A stretch of 64,000 bases of DNA from NCBI RefSeq assembly GCF_032854445.1, contig NC_088307.1, positions 25,866,046-25,930,045 on the forward strand, written 5' to 3'. Origin of the DNA: Liolophura sinensis (taxonomy: Eukaryota > Mollusca > Polyplacophora > Chitonida > Chitonidae). The first letter of the stretch is position 1; each line of letters starts with the position of its first letter. The translations under genes were made by a program, and so were the position numbers. Shown piece after piece: positions 51,201 through 63,100 of this stretch. The notes under the pieces are model-generated. The model had not been told where the DNA came from, ran no database searches, and worked only from the letters and a program-made list of their open reading frames with translations.

Positions 51201-54200
51201 AAAACACATGCCATTTGTAATATATGTGTATGGGATAGTGACTTCAAAGGAGGTCATTTGGTCGGACCCTACTGTACAACTGAAAGTCTAACGCCACATT
51301 TACATGTACCGTATTTCAGCCATATCATAGTAAAAAAAATGCTAGAATTAGGCAACGTTTGTCTACTGACATGAAAACAATATTAAACAGCGAAATTCAG
51401 AAAAAACAACCAAACTTAATAAAATACAACAATAAAACGTTGAACTTCACAATATTCATGTTATGATGATGTAGTTCTTAAATGATAGCCTTAAAATATC
51501 ATAAAGTATAGAGATATATGTATTATAACATTCCTCAAAGTATACTATCAAACCCGGAAAACACATGGCATATTTGTACAAGACGGGGACAGTTTTATAT
51601 AATTCAGGCAAACAAACAAAAATTAATGAAAAAACATAACACTTCTGAGTGCCACGCTGGTCACGGCAATATGTTCGTCTTTGATTTGTCGAATGATAAA
51701 CCAAGGACATAGATTTAGATTCATTTCCAATTTTCCCTATCCCTTCCATGTTAATTTTGCCAGACTAGGGTGATACACTGAGACAACACCCATGACCAGG
51801 GGACTCCATGAGCGAGATGGTTACTGTGCCAGCACGGTGCAATGACCCAAGAGCCTCTCACCAATGTGGTCATGTCAGTTCACATCCAACCCATGGTGGC
51901 TTCCTGTCTTGCCGTACGTGGAAAGGTTTGCCAGCAACCCACGGATAGCAGGCATGAGGATTTCAGAACTGTTAGGAAACACTTTCTTGGTTCCATTTAA
52001 TTTTGATCTAAGGAACGGTTGGAAATGATTTTTCCATTCCCAACAATTTCTGCTACAGGAACCGATTAACCTGTAATAATTTTACATCCCATAAAGCCGT
52101 ACCAGCCCCGATAGCACAGTTGGTAGAGCTTCGTGAGGCAGTAGATCCAGGGTCAGTCCTGGGTTGAGTCACACCTAAAAACTTAAAAGAGGAAGTTTTA
52201 ACTTCCTCGCCTCCGTTCTGCATGAAGGGGATCGTGCAGTGACTGGTTGACCTGTATCAGTATAATGGCTCAAATGTGGCAGCTTACTTGCCTTCAGTGA
52301 GTTCTCTCAGTGAAGCAGCACTCTATAAAAGAGTAGTAGAAATCCCTCTTGCAATAAGGAGGCACATGATATGCACTGTAAGGACTCCTTCGTCAACATG
52401 ACTAAAAATTATATGACTTAAAGTACAATGTTAAACCATAAGCACTCACTCACTCATTTCATCAAATAAATTTTGGTGTTTCTTGCAGATCTGTTTATTA
52501 TATACTTTGTAAAATAAAAAATAACAAAACCCCTCAACCTGTACCCGTTTAAAACGTATGAACTGTCATTGAATGGATGAGGTATCTGATTGAAAACTAT
52601 GGAAAAAAATAAGGGAGAGAACTGGTACACTAAACTTTGTCAGTTTGAGTTATCTCCCCTACCCGAAGAGTACAATGCAGCATGCCTTAAATACAACTTC
52701 CACAACAGCTTTGCAATCAAGCGAATCTCAGAATCCAAATTTCATATGAAACACAACTTCCTTCGCAGAGGACCTAGGTTGGCTTTTCTACATGTAATTC
52801 ATGTCCTGTCCCTCGTGGCATATAGCACTGGAGGTTCATAGTACACAGAGAGATTGAAATAGGTCCATTTTTCGTGAGACCACTCATGGCAACAGAGTGC
52901 AAGTGGTCTATCTACACCTTAAACACATTTCGAAGGTTCACAACTCAAATCTTCTGTAAATTCACTCTATTCAATTTTTACCAAGCAGTACTGAGTACTC
53001 TTGAGCATTGGTTGTTCATAATTTATGCATTTTCAAAATTTTTGAGTTTTTTAAATATTATAATAGTTCTTTATTTTTACATCACTGCCAACAACACTGT
53101 AATGTCACATCGGTCACAATCGAGGGTATAACCTCTATCCAGAACAACAAGTACCTTTTGAGTGATGTAGACCTACTTCACTTGTTCTACATGGCCGAGT
53201 TTTGTATGACGCTTAATCAACATCAATTTTACTTTGTGTTTTATACCGTGAAAACTCCCAAAAGAAACAAAACTGTTGTCTGTTTTTCTAGGCTTTCTGA
53301 TCATGAAAATAGGCCTTCAACATTAAAATTGACCAGGATAATCCAAATTTTCCACAAATTAGATTATTTTCAAGTTTTAATGTTTACACCCTCCTCTGAC
53401 ATTCAAAAAGATTAATTCTGCCTGTAAAACAACAATTTCAATTGTTGTGGCCTTAGACACCTTTAAAGGTTTATTGCGGTCGCTGTGAGTTCAAGTCCAG
53501 CTCAAGCTGGCTTCCTCTCCGGCCGTACATGGGAAGGTCTGCCAGCAACCTGCGGATGGTCGTGGGTTTCCCCCAGGCTGTGCCCGGTTTCCACCAACCA
53601 TAATGCTGGCCGCCGTCGTATAAGTGAAATATTCTTGAGTACAGCGTAGAGCACCAATCAAATAAATAAATAAATTTAAAGGTTTATAACCTTTATATTT
53701 AACCGATACTCACTGCTCGAGTAATGTGATCCCGAAACTGTCCGAGCTGTTCATTGCTGGGGCCTCCTTTTCTAGGAGACGGAGATTTACTTTGGGGCTC
53801 TAGTTTCTCAGAGCTTTGGGGAAGTCCGCAGTACAGCAAAGCATGCTGGGATTGTTCATGGTTATGGTTACGAAGAGTTAAATCATGTTGCAACAAGAAA
53901 AATTGTTGTGATAGTTTGTCGCTTGAAGCTTGGGCACGAGACTTTTCCTGCAGGCCTCTGTCCGCATGAAGAGTTTCGTTGAACAATGCAACGTTCTCGA
54001 GCATGTGATCACCCCTGATAATGATATCGTCAGTCGTGTAACTATATGGCTGGACAAAAAGACCAAAACCTTCCAAACTTTCTGTCAGTTTTTGCTCAGT
54101 TTCCAAAGTCTTCTCGATAGCTTCTCCTGACTTGACTGATAATGCTTGACCTTTCACCTTGCTCCATGAATGGCCCTTCTGATTGGTCAAGTTGAGTTCT

Positions 54201-55485
54201 TCCCGCGGACTGACTGTTTGGTAAAGGGAAGCAATTGCTACATGTTTGTTGACAGCCTCTACCAGCTTCTGACTCTCGCTTAGTAGGACTGCAAGTCTGG
54301 ATGAAGCAGGGAGGCTCGGCAAGAGGCTGACACGTTTTCTGGCTTCTTCACAAGCTGAAGATAGCTGGAAAAGGAAAAAAACAAGTATTATAAAATTGAT
54401 AACTATTCCATTTATTCATTTATTTGATTGTCGTTTAACACCATACTCTCAAGTTTTTTCACTTATCTAATCAGGGCTCCAGAGAGCTTGGATATTTGCG
54501 TAAATTACACATTGATGTCACCTCAATACTCATGGTATATTTTGCCTCATGCGTCTTGTTACACAGCATCTTTGTTTACTATAGAAAGAAATTTATTCAT
54601 ATTCGTATTGACTCTCAAAGTACAAGTTAGAAAAATACTGACATTGATGTCTTTCAATTTGTTGAAACAGCCGTTGTCGCGTTCATGCGTATCAGCCTCC
54701 ACTGGAGGAAACTTGTGCGCAGTGTGTCAATCGGCAGCTATCACTTTTTGTCTGGCATTTTGATTGGATAGTGTGATTTAAATCAGCCAATCCAAACTAG
54801 CCTTTCTAAAGATTCTTGATCAATACCAATTCCTATGTCTGAATCGAAAGTAGAATTCCGTGCCGACTAAAAAGTCAATTCTGGAATTTGTCAACAATAG
54901 AGACAGTTCTTATGAGAATGTCTTCAATATTATACTGAACATTCAAAACATTTTTGACAACATTGTCAACCTATGGCAATTCGCCTCTGGAAAACCACAC
55001 GATGTCCAGAACATGACTTGCAAAACTTAAAATGCATGGAAAGAAAAAAAAGAAAAAGTTATTACACGAAAATTTTACTCATACAGGTTACCTTTTTACC
55101 ATCACTGTCTAACAGGCATGAGTAAAAACCCCTCAGGCTGAGAAATTAACTGGTACCCTGCTGCAAGAAAGCCAAGTATGGCCTTTGCCAAGTTACTGAC
55201 GAACTTTTTATCTATTTTCATCTTCACTCGTTGATATCAGCTGCAGCCAATCTTAAAACCACGTGTGAGTGTGACTTGTACGCTGCGTTAAGTTTAAGAC
55301 TTTCACGTGTTGTTGTTGTTGTTGTTGGGAAAACTCACCTCGTTAGCGAAAGATTCCCAGTCGACATCGTTGATCGGTCGCTTGTCTCCAGTTTTCGAGC
55401 TTTGCACTTGGGTTCCAAAACACCGACAAAGCACGTGTGGCGACGTGTAAGGCTTGAGCTTCAGAGATCGAATATGAAGTGCCAT
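45266..55485 (-). CDS. C6orf136 homolog (DUF2358 family), probably mitochondrial
   Basis: Six exons on the minus strand: 55485-55339, 54364-53714, 50461-50367, 49444-49226, 46570-46501, 45427-45266 (TAG). All junctions are GT-AG and in phase, giving 447 residues. The N-terminus (MALHIRSLKLKPYTSPHVLC) has several basic and no acidic residues before position 34, as in a mitochondrial presequence. Exon 2 (residues 50-266) is a long, low-conservation, hydrophilic linker. The DUF2358 core follows: PRFFVERHNYHVYHKDIVFE, LKFAHMEVVILKCTIHPEDG, VRMRWRLKGL, WYDGFSVYHLNSEGLVVKHR and VDQVMPDEE. Its biochemical function is unknown in any species I know of. The gene looks intact, convergent with DUSP12 and divergent from the EDEM3-like gene. 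Confidence 0.88.
45612..45853 (+). repeat. Family B SINE, 5'-truncated
   Basis: CTGCATGAAGGGGATAGTGC through TAATGGCTCGGGCGGGGCAG to ACGTTAAACCCCAAGCACTC, matching 35752-36108 in reverse. It sits in intron 5 of the C6orf136 homolog. Confidence 0.8.
46086..46260 (-). repeat. Family A SINE, truncated
   Basis: Tail side TTTATTTGATTCGTACTCAA and body are present. The head is missing and the B-box part is degraded (TGGATTTGAACTCGCATC). Confidence 0.75.
49510..49630 (-). repeat. Family C SINE fragment
   Basis: It shares CACCGACCTTTGGTAAGT and the GAGTGGAGGAAAC stretch with 22465-22610. Confidence 0.55.
49795..50110 (-). repeat. Family B' SINE
   Basis: Matches 23828-24122: ACTTGGGCTTTTATGTCATA at one end, TCTAACCTCTCAATGCCGAG inside, and the tRNA-like CCCGGGTTTGGTCCCAGG. 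Confidence 0.68.
50494..50952. repeat. 26-bp minisatellite in intron 2 of the C6orf136 homolog
   Basis: About 17 units of GTATATGGGTGAAGAACAGG plus CGTCAG, with spacer variants (GGACATGGGTGA). On the coding strand it ends about 30 bases before the exon 3 acceptor at 50461, so it occupies the branch-point neighbourhood. Confidence 0.93.
51798..51948 (+). repeat. Family A SINE, 3'-truncated
   Basis: Head GGGGACTCCATGAGCGAGAT through GAGCCTCTCACCAATGTGGT to CCAGCAACCCACGGATA. The tail is absent. Confidence 0.78.
52104..52457 (+). repeat. Family B SINE, full length
   Basis: Head GCCCCGATAGCACAGTTGGT, B-box-like GTCCTGGGTTGAGTCACACC, body, and the end CATAAGCACTCACTCACTCA. Confidence 0.82.
53473..53677 (+). 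repeat. Family A SINE, 5'-truncated
   Basis: Starts at GCGGTCGCTGTGAGTTCAAG, then an intact body and AAATAAATAAAT tail. It ends about 37 bases past the exon 2 donor of the C6orf136 homolog (53714, minus strand). Confidence 0.88.
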
Positions 55486-56119
55486 GATGTTAACGTAATG
55501 CCATCATCCCAACGTGCTTTCGTCAGTCGCACAAGGTCACCAGCACCGACACTCAGTGACGAACAACAACCTTGCGTAAATATTGCTCCCATTATGGAAC
55601 CCCTTGCTGCACACCTAGTCTTAAACGTTTTTTAGGTTTTTGCTTTGTGTCTTATAAAAAAGAGATAACGCCGCTTGATTTTCTTAGGGCATGTGCCTGT
55701 TCATAAAGCTAACCTTTTCCTCTTCTATTTGTGCAAGATCGTGAACAGCTGAGAAAGGAAGTATATGTAACATTTCAAATGTATACTATATGCCAGCTAC
55801 ATACTAATAATGCGTGGATATATAAGTAACAAGAACATAACTCATAAGTCTTTCATTAAGAACAGACTAAAAATTTAGTCTGCCATTTCCCCACAAACTT
55901 CTGTCTATAACATTCAAGCTCTGCTTATATGTAGTAGGTTGTCTCAGTATTAGTTCCAAATCTAATAGAGCAACACGCATACGGTGAGCCTAATGGTTCA
56001 CATACATCGTAACATGTATAGTTCCGCTGCTGACACTATTTAATGGAGTTTGCTTAAATAATCTGGAAATCTAATGAAAATAAAATTTAAAATCTTTAAC
56101 GTCACACCAACACTGAACG

Positions 56120-56202
56120 TTTTATTATTTATTTAATTGGGTAGGCCTACTTACGAAAATTTCTCTTTACGGCAGCGGGCAGCATTATGGTGAGGAAGGA
56201 AG
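56120..56202 (-). repeat. Family A SINE fragment
   Basis: Degraded 3' part (TTACGGCAGCGGGCAGCATT ATGGTGAGG) on the minus strand. Confidence 0.55.
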
Positions 56203-56454
56203 CCCGGCTGATTTTGTTGTTGTTAGAACTAAAATCAGATGCTTTTCATTTGAACCCCACTGGTAAGAAATTGGCACTGAGTGTTTAATTCTCCCAGCTG
56301 CAGACTAAAATGCAAATACTAGCTGTGGTTTTTCTTCGATACTTCCACAAATTGTTTCATTTAATTGGGTGTTTTGAAATCCGAAACATTGACATATGTT
56401 AATATATGTTGCTCTCTGAAACTGCATCGTGGACCTACATGTAAGAAGGACATT

Positions 56455-56575
56455 ATTTCTTTGATTAGGGGTTTTACGTCATACTGTTACTCAAGAATAT
56501 TTCACTTACACGATGTTGACCAGCATTTTGGTCGGAGAAAACCGGGTAGAACCCGGGGGAAACTCACAACGTTAT
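56455..56575 (-). repeat. Family A SINE fragment
   Basis: GATTAGGGGTTTTACGTCAT, ACTCAAGAATATTTCACTTA and GTAGAACCCGGGGGAAACTC match the 3' half of the family. Confidence 0.72.
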
Positions 56576-56981
56576 GTGTATAGGTTAGGCCTCACAAAAT
56601 TTTTGTTTTACGGGAAGAATGAATGGCTTTGCAGTGTTGGAATAGGGTGTAGAAATAAATGAAAACTGGGAAATCATCTAATTTGGGGGGAATGTGGACC
56701 GCCGCAGCAATATTTCCTAAGACATATTTTAATGTGATCAGAAAGCCCTGACAAGCACGAAGATCATAAAAAATATTAAGACCCCAAAGAATAAAATGGT
56801 GGATTTTCAATTTTATTCTATTTTTGGATTTTTTTTAATGTCGGTAAAACAATTTTTTTTTTTTAAATCAGTGCCGCCTTACCGGCTGACCTCCCAGGTC
56901 AAAGCGAGCCATCAAGCCCCAGACGAGTTTTCGATGAAGGTCAATCCTTTTATTTCTCTCGAATCACGCGTTGACGCCACT

Positions 56982-56991
56982 TCTCGCGAGA
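56982..56991. promoter_or_regulatory. TCTCGCGAGA palindrome upstream of the EDEM3-like gene
   Basis: A perfect TCTCGCGAGA lies 121 bases before the ATG, with AACATGGC (YY1-like) following at about 57005. In vertebrates both motifs are core elements of housekeeping, often bidirectional, promoters; their role here is inferred. Confidence 0.5.
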
Positions 56992-57006
56992 GTCAAAACT
57001 GACAAC

Positions 57007-57030
57007 ATGGCAGAAAGCAGTAAAAATTGA
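57007..57030 (+). other. Short upstream ORF before the EDEM3-like ATG
   Basis: ATG at 57007 gives MAESSKN and a stop at 57028-57030. A second ATG at 57060 opens a 69-codon frame that overlaps the real start out of frame. Either matters only if transcription begins upstream. Confidence 0.35.
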
Positions 57031-57111
57031 CGTTACTAGAGCACTAGAAGACCAAGGACATGATAACTAGTTGTGGTTTTTCTTCGATATTTTTGAAAGA
57101 ACTGCGGGGAC

Positions 57112-60100
57112 ATGGGTTCACAGAGGGCGGTGATGGTTATTTTCATACTTATGTTTGTCCTGTTGGTCGTAGAGGACGGGGCAAATGCGATGTCGACCAC
57201 CGAAAGGAAAGAGCTGAAGTAAGTGTGCATGTGTCGTTGTATGTGATGGCTGTAATTTGCAGCCTTTAGCGATGGGAAGGAATCCGGGATGCCCGTGCCA
57301 CACTCTGTGTTCTCTGAACAAGTGAAGTGTGACCAGATTTTGCCAACCTAAGCAGCATTTTATTGTGTAGATAAAGGTTTTCAGAGTTCATAAATCTTGT
57401 TAAAATTATTCAACAAGTTCATGTTTTGAACAGCATGTCAGTTAATGTAGAATTGATGAAATATGATAATAATTGATTGTTCATTGAAAACAAATACCTA
57501 ATGGTAATTTTTACTAACTTGTGTAGGTTGTGTTCAGAACATTACTTTTAGTACTTCATAGTGCATTGATTACCCCTATAATAAGATCATGAAAACAATA
57601 CAGGAATTCCCCCTGTGGTTAAAGTGTCACCCTTGCTACAGCTCATTGTCCCCTCTTAAAACCAGTTCCAGCTGTTTGGGTTAAATTAGTTCAGCAAGTT
57701 AAAAGATCCAGTGCTATTTATCAGCCATAAGCTGGCAGAGTAACGTTTGACCACAGAACCCCACAAACTCTATGGCAGTTTCAAAACACAAATAAAAAGA
57801 AAATACCAAAGTTCGTATACATGTCTGTGGCAGAAAGAACATTGCCTGGCTCCAGTTTGAAATATGTTGTATTCATTTAACTGATAAGTCAAGCCATTTT
57901 ATCAGCAGTGGAAGTTGTATTTGAAATTATAGTTACACTGTCATTATTTCAATAACCCTAGAGTCAAGTCCGATATTTCTCTTAACTGTAAGTGAAATAG
58001 CTGAACGTAACACTCGTTGATTTTGTTGTGCTGAATGGTGGCTTGAAGCTGTGACTAGGGGTACATGAGCTGTACTGTGGAAGTCAGAAGGGTTGTCATT
58101 AACTTGTCTATCAGTGTCATAGAAACGAAATACTCTTCAGTATGACATGAAAACCTAGTCTGATTGAATTGAATAAATGAATGACTACGGCTTTACCCCA
58201 ATTGATGAAGGCAGTCTAATTGAGTATTTGAAGATGACCACCCAACACTGAACAGGAAGTTTTTGATCACTGTATAATGATTGATCCTATAACCTCAAGA
58301 ATGTCACTGTTTTGCAGTGAGCCACACATTGGCTCACATAACTTGGTATATTCTGTTAATTAGCAGCTTGGCCTCTCAGGGGATGCTTTAAGATGCTGCA
58401 GACCGTGGAGTTTTGACAAATACATGTATCTCTCAGACTTTTGACAATCCAGTGTCATATCCGGGATTTTAAAGTTGTGATCTTATTTTAAAAAAAAAAA
58501 AGAAAAAGTGTCCATTTTACGGACACAGAAAGACCCTGGATCTAAGGCTGTAAACAGTCCTCGGCTACAGCATGTTGACATCCACGTTACACACTGTCAC
58601 TCAGCATATAACAGAAGTAAATGTTTGTGATTTTGAAATTGATTCCTCCAACCCTAATTATTGCTAGTAAGGTTACTTTTGTGGAGGACTTGAATCTAAG
58701 ATGTTAAGTGTTTATAATATCAGTAATTAAATAAGAATTAAGTCTTAAATAAGACTACATATGCTAGGGACTTTTTTAATTTTGTAGTTTATAAATCTAT
58801 TTATTCATTGTTGTATAATGCCACACATGTGCTAGATTGCTGCTTTTCCTTTGTAGCAAGTTAATAATGATACTAGGTGTAAGAACTTTAATTATTATGT
58901 GACTTTGGCTAATGTGAAAATTTTTCTTTCTTTTCAGAGAGAAAGTTTTAGAGATGTTTAATCATGCTTTTGATTCCTATATGGTAAGAATTTTGTTCTC
59001 TCTTCTTTTTATAAGTACAAGTATGTTGTGAACCTCTATACCTGTAATGGGTGTTTTGTACCAGCTGTGCTCAGCGTCGGTCCAGCCTACATTTGCACGG
59101 ACAGTTTCACTAACACCTTGAATACGTGCTTGTACTTGGTATGCAGTGGATCCAGAGTTGCCTGAACTGTAGATTCACATAAGTCAGCGCCAGCATGGAT
59201 AAGTCATGTTTTAACAGTAATAATGCCATTTAAAATTTTGAATCGAACCAAGTTCCACGATGGTTTTAAATTTGAACTTACACCATGTCCCAGCAGGCCA
59301 CCACCACATGCTAGCTGTTCAAAAGATAAACTTTTGACAACAAAATCCAGTGCGTAGAGCACCCTTGTATTTGAGGGCAATAAAAAAAGCAAAAAATCTG
59401 GTAAACCCTGAGGTTAGAGCAAGGAAACATGACTGGTTGGGCGGTGTCAGGTTAATATGACCTGGTGGGGTGTAATTGACAGGTGTCTGCAGCATGATGT
59501 TTCAGTGGCAGCAGAACTTCGGCAGTGTGGTCTTGCCTTGTCACAAAAAGACACAATATTTGTGCACGCACCTAATGATTCCCTTTCATTGTATGTCTGA
59601 AAAATTAAGTACAACATTAAACCCAAAGCATACGATATACATAGTAAACCCTATATGCATGTGGCCCAATCCTTGTGCTAATTTGTTTCAGAATTATGCC
59701 TTCCCGTATGATGAACTGATGCCCCTGAGCTGTAAGGGGAGAAACCGGGGAACGGAGCCCAGTAGGGGGGACATTGACGACGCACTAGGAAAGTGAGTCA
59801 CATCCCCTGGTCACCCATTTATTGGGGATACAGAGAAAGAAAGTCTTAACAGCTTTGACTCAAGTCTGTATGGCATGTCTCAAAAGGCATATTTTGTGTG
59901 TACAACTACAATGTATTGTAACAGTGTAATGTTTTTCCACTGGCAAGACTTGTCACTACTGGTACATGGTATTACATTGTTTTAAATTTACAAAATTTTG
60001 TGTCTCCTGAAAACTTCCCATGTCAATGATAAAAGTCCCCTCACCTGCTGGTATATTTGCCTGCTACAGGTTTTGAAAAGCTAAATACTGTACATATATT

Positions 60101-63100
60101 CCTGAAGACCCTGATGTTTAAAATCAAAGATGAATGCAGCAGAAACATCTGTAGCTTAATTAGGGATCCACGCAGGTAGTCCTGCGGGGCACCCATCGTT
60201 TTCGTTCATATTATTATTATTCCACCGATTTTTGTGAGAAAGCTGCAGTCCAATCGTTAATCAATTGTAATTCTCCCGTACTTGAAGTACTTTACTGGGC
60301 CTATCATTTTTTTCTAGGTCACATAGTTTGACGGCCATATTTGATGGTGTGTAAGACATTTAAACGTCTTTCTCACAAGAACCACTGAACGGATAGTTCT
60401 GAAATTTGATATGCAGGTAGACTGTTCCGCGTTACAATAAGCTTTGAAAAATCATTTACTTGCGTTAAAAACTGAAAGCTCGCTGTTAGTTGAAATTGTA
60501 ACGCCGCAACTAATTTTGAAATTTTTTTGACGTACATGTATTCTGTTCAACGTTTTCAACGTTAAAAGTATCCTATCTGGTAAAGATTGTTCTCCTGATT
60601 ACGAATCTGCTTTTATTTTTTACATATCTTGCACAGTTTTGTCGCGTATTACGAGTACAGTTCTAAAAATCTCAATTTTGCCCATATTTGGAGGTTGTGT
60701 GACAGGAAGCTGTTATAGCTGTAGAGCTGGAAAGGCCGGAGTGGAAAGGTCTGTGTGTGCACTATCTGTGTGTCAGAAATCGTTAAGCTGTGTTAACAAA
60801 TACAATACTTTTGAAGATTCAAAAAATGACAAAAGGCCAATTTTCTATAGTTGGCACATTTATATGAACATGTTATATAGTCAATATACAAATGCATTGA
60901 TGTTTAGGAATAATGTATGAATGTTGTGAGAAAGACTTTGTTACCCAGTGTACATGTTGTTGGGCGCTCTATTCACAGATCTTATGATATTTCTTTCCTG
61001 CCATGTTTGGTTTTGTGGAAAGTAGTGATGACGGAGTGAAAAAGTGAAAGATGGGGTCATCTGGGATTATCCTTATTTGGATACTTGGATATTCAGATGT
61101 TTTCTTTTATGCTCTCAAACACTTCAATACATACTGAATTGACGGAGAGATTTGGGTATCTGCTTTACATGTTTTAGCCCTATAGGCCAGTCTGTGGCTG
61201 AAAATCACCATACTGTTACGTGATTGTTGATTTGGGGCATCATGTCTGGTGTCTTTGGCATGGCATTCCAGTGAGTCAGCACTATCAATACATGTACATG
61301 TATATCTGAAATAGGATCAGCCTGCTACAAGGGAAGACTGGTTTTGATATGACTGAAGTACATGTAATATTGAATGTACATGTAACAAATAAACAAATTT
61401 ATATTCGTAAACAGAGATGACAGATGCATTACACATACATATACACACACATTGTATCTGTAAAGTTCACGTGTCACATCCTGCAATTGCAGATGCCATT
61501 TGTTTAGCCCCTGTAAAAATTAAAACCATTGCTTTGCAACATTTCATCTGTACCATAATACTTTTGATGTATTATGTGTATGCTTATTTTTAATGAAAGA
61601 TTAAAAGTCCTGTGAAATGTGAATGAAGTAAACATGTTTTTGTTGGAAAACTGTAAGAATTCAATAGTAAATTTATGCCAGTATTTATATTTTGCTCTCT
61701 TTCAGTTTTACTCTAACCCTGATAGATGCTCTAGATACACTTATAGTAAGTATGGTCCTGACTTAATTTATTTATTTAGGTAATTCTTTTGCTCATTTTC
61801 ATTCAAAAGTTTAATTCAATTTACTAAGCAATGCAAGGCAGAAGCTTTCTTTCCTTACAGTTCGTGCTAGAATAAAGTAAAGCTACCTCATTACATTATT
61901 ATGACAGCTCACATCTGTGGGACGCACACAGGAAAGGCATGTGTTTAACAGGTACATTGTATATGTCACATATAAAACCTTAGCGATGACGGTTTTTGTG
62001 AGCTTTCTGGTGACGTATAAATTACATGTACATGTTCTTGTGCACTGAAGGATAACAGCAGTCAATCCAGCTTGGACCTTAGCGTTTATTGAGCAGGAAA
62101 AGTCGACCTATTTATTTGATTTTAAGTTACATGGCCAGTATTGCCGTATAGATGATGGAAATAGGAGTGCTAGATCTAAATATTGAAGCTGCCTTTTCAA
62201 AAATTTATCAATAAGGTAGTTTTGAATTTCCTCCCACCATAATGTTGGTTGCTGTCGTATAAGTGCAGTATTCTTGAGTATGGCCTAAAACTCCAATCAA
62301 ATAAATAAATAAATAAATAAATCACAAGTCACATGGTAAGGACTGTTTGAACTCAGAACGCCTCTGTTACATGCTCTTACTGTGTTGTGTATTATAAGTG
62401 GGAGATTGTACGGATATCTCAGTTCACTATAGGCCTGCAAACTATGTACATGTTTCTCCTTATGGACTATGTATGGTCATTGTTTATTCATGTACTGCTT
62501 TTCTTTTGTTTTTCAGGTATTGGGTGATTTGGAGGGATTTGAGAAAGCTGTGAAAAATGTGATCAGAGAAGCAAGATTTGATAGTGACATCGTTGTGTCT
62601 GTGTTTGAAACGAACATACGAGTATTGGGGTAAGTTACGGCTGTATGTGTGTAACTTTTAACTGTTCTAAAATTAAATGGACGGGGATCTCCCCAATTGC
62701 TAGGTCATATATATCAAAGTTGGTGGAAGTGCCACATGTAAGATTACGTTAAAGAGCACCATTGATCCCTTATTACCAGGGAGACCAAGAAAAAAAACGG
62801 AAGCAGGGGAATCGTAAAGAAGGCCTAATCTGAAATTGATGTTTTGAACCCACCTGAGAGTGACATAACGATTGAAAGACAAACCCCTTAAAAGGGACAC
62901 AGAAGCAATGCCGATTGGCTAACAGCGAAGATTTGCTGGGTTAAATCTTGCAGCTTTGTTCACGTTTGAATAAATGGATACTTTAAGTATTGATCCCGTG
63001 TGTCACCATGAACGGGATGTAGCTGCCTGTGCATCAGGGGATCCCGGTGACAGTAAGAATGGGATCCCGGTGACAGTAAGAGTGGGATCCCAGTGACAGT

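Larger units (their letters stand above)
55486..57111. other. Divergent promoter region of the C6orf136 and EDEM3-like genes
   Basis: 1.6 kb with no exon recognised. It holds two family A SINE fragments and, near the EDEM3-like start, a TCTCGCGAGA palindrome and short upstream ORFs. Confidence 0.65.
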
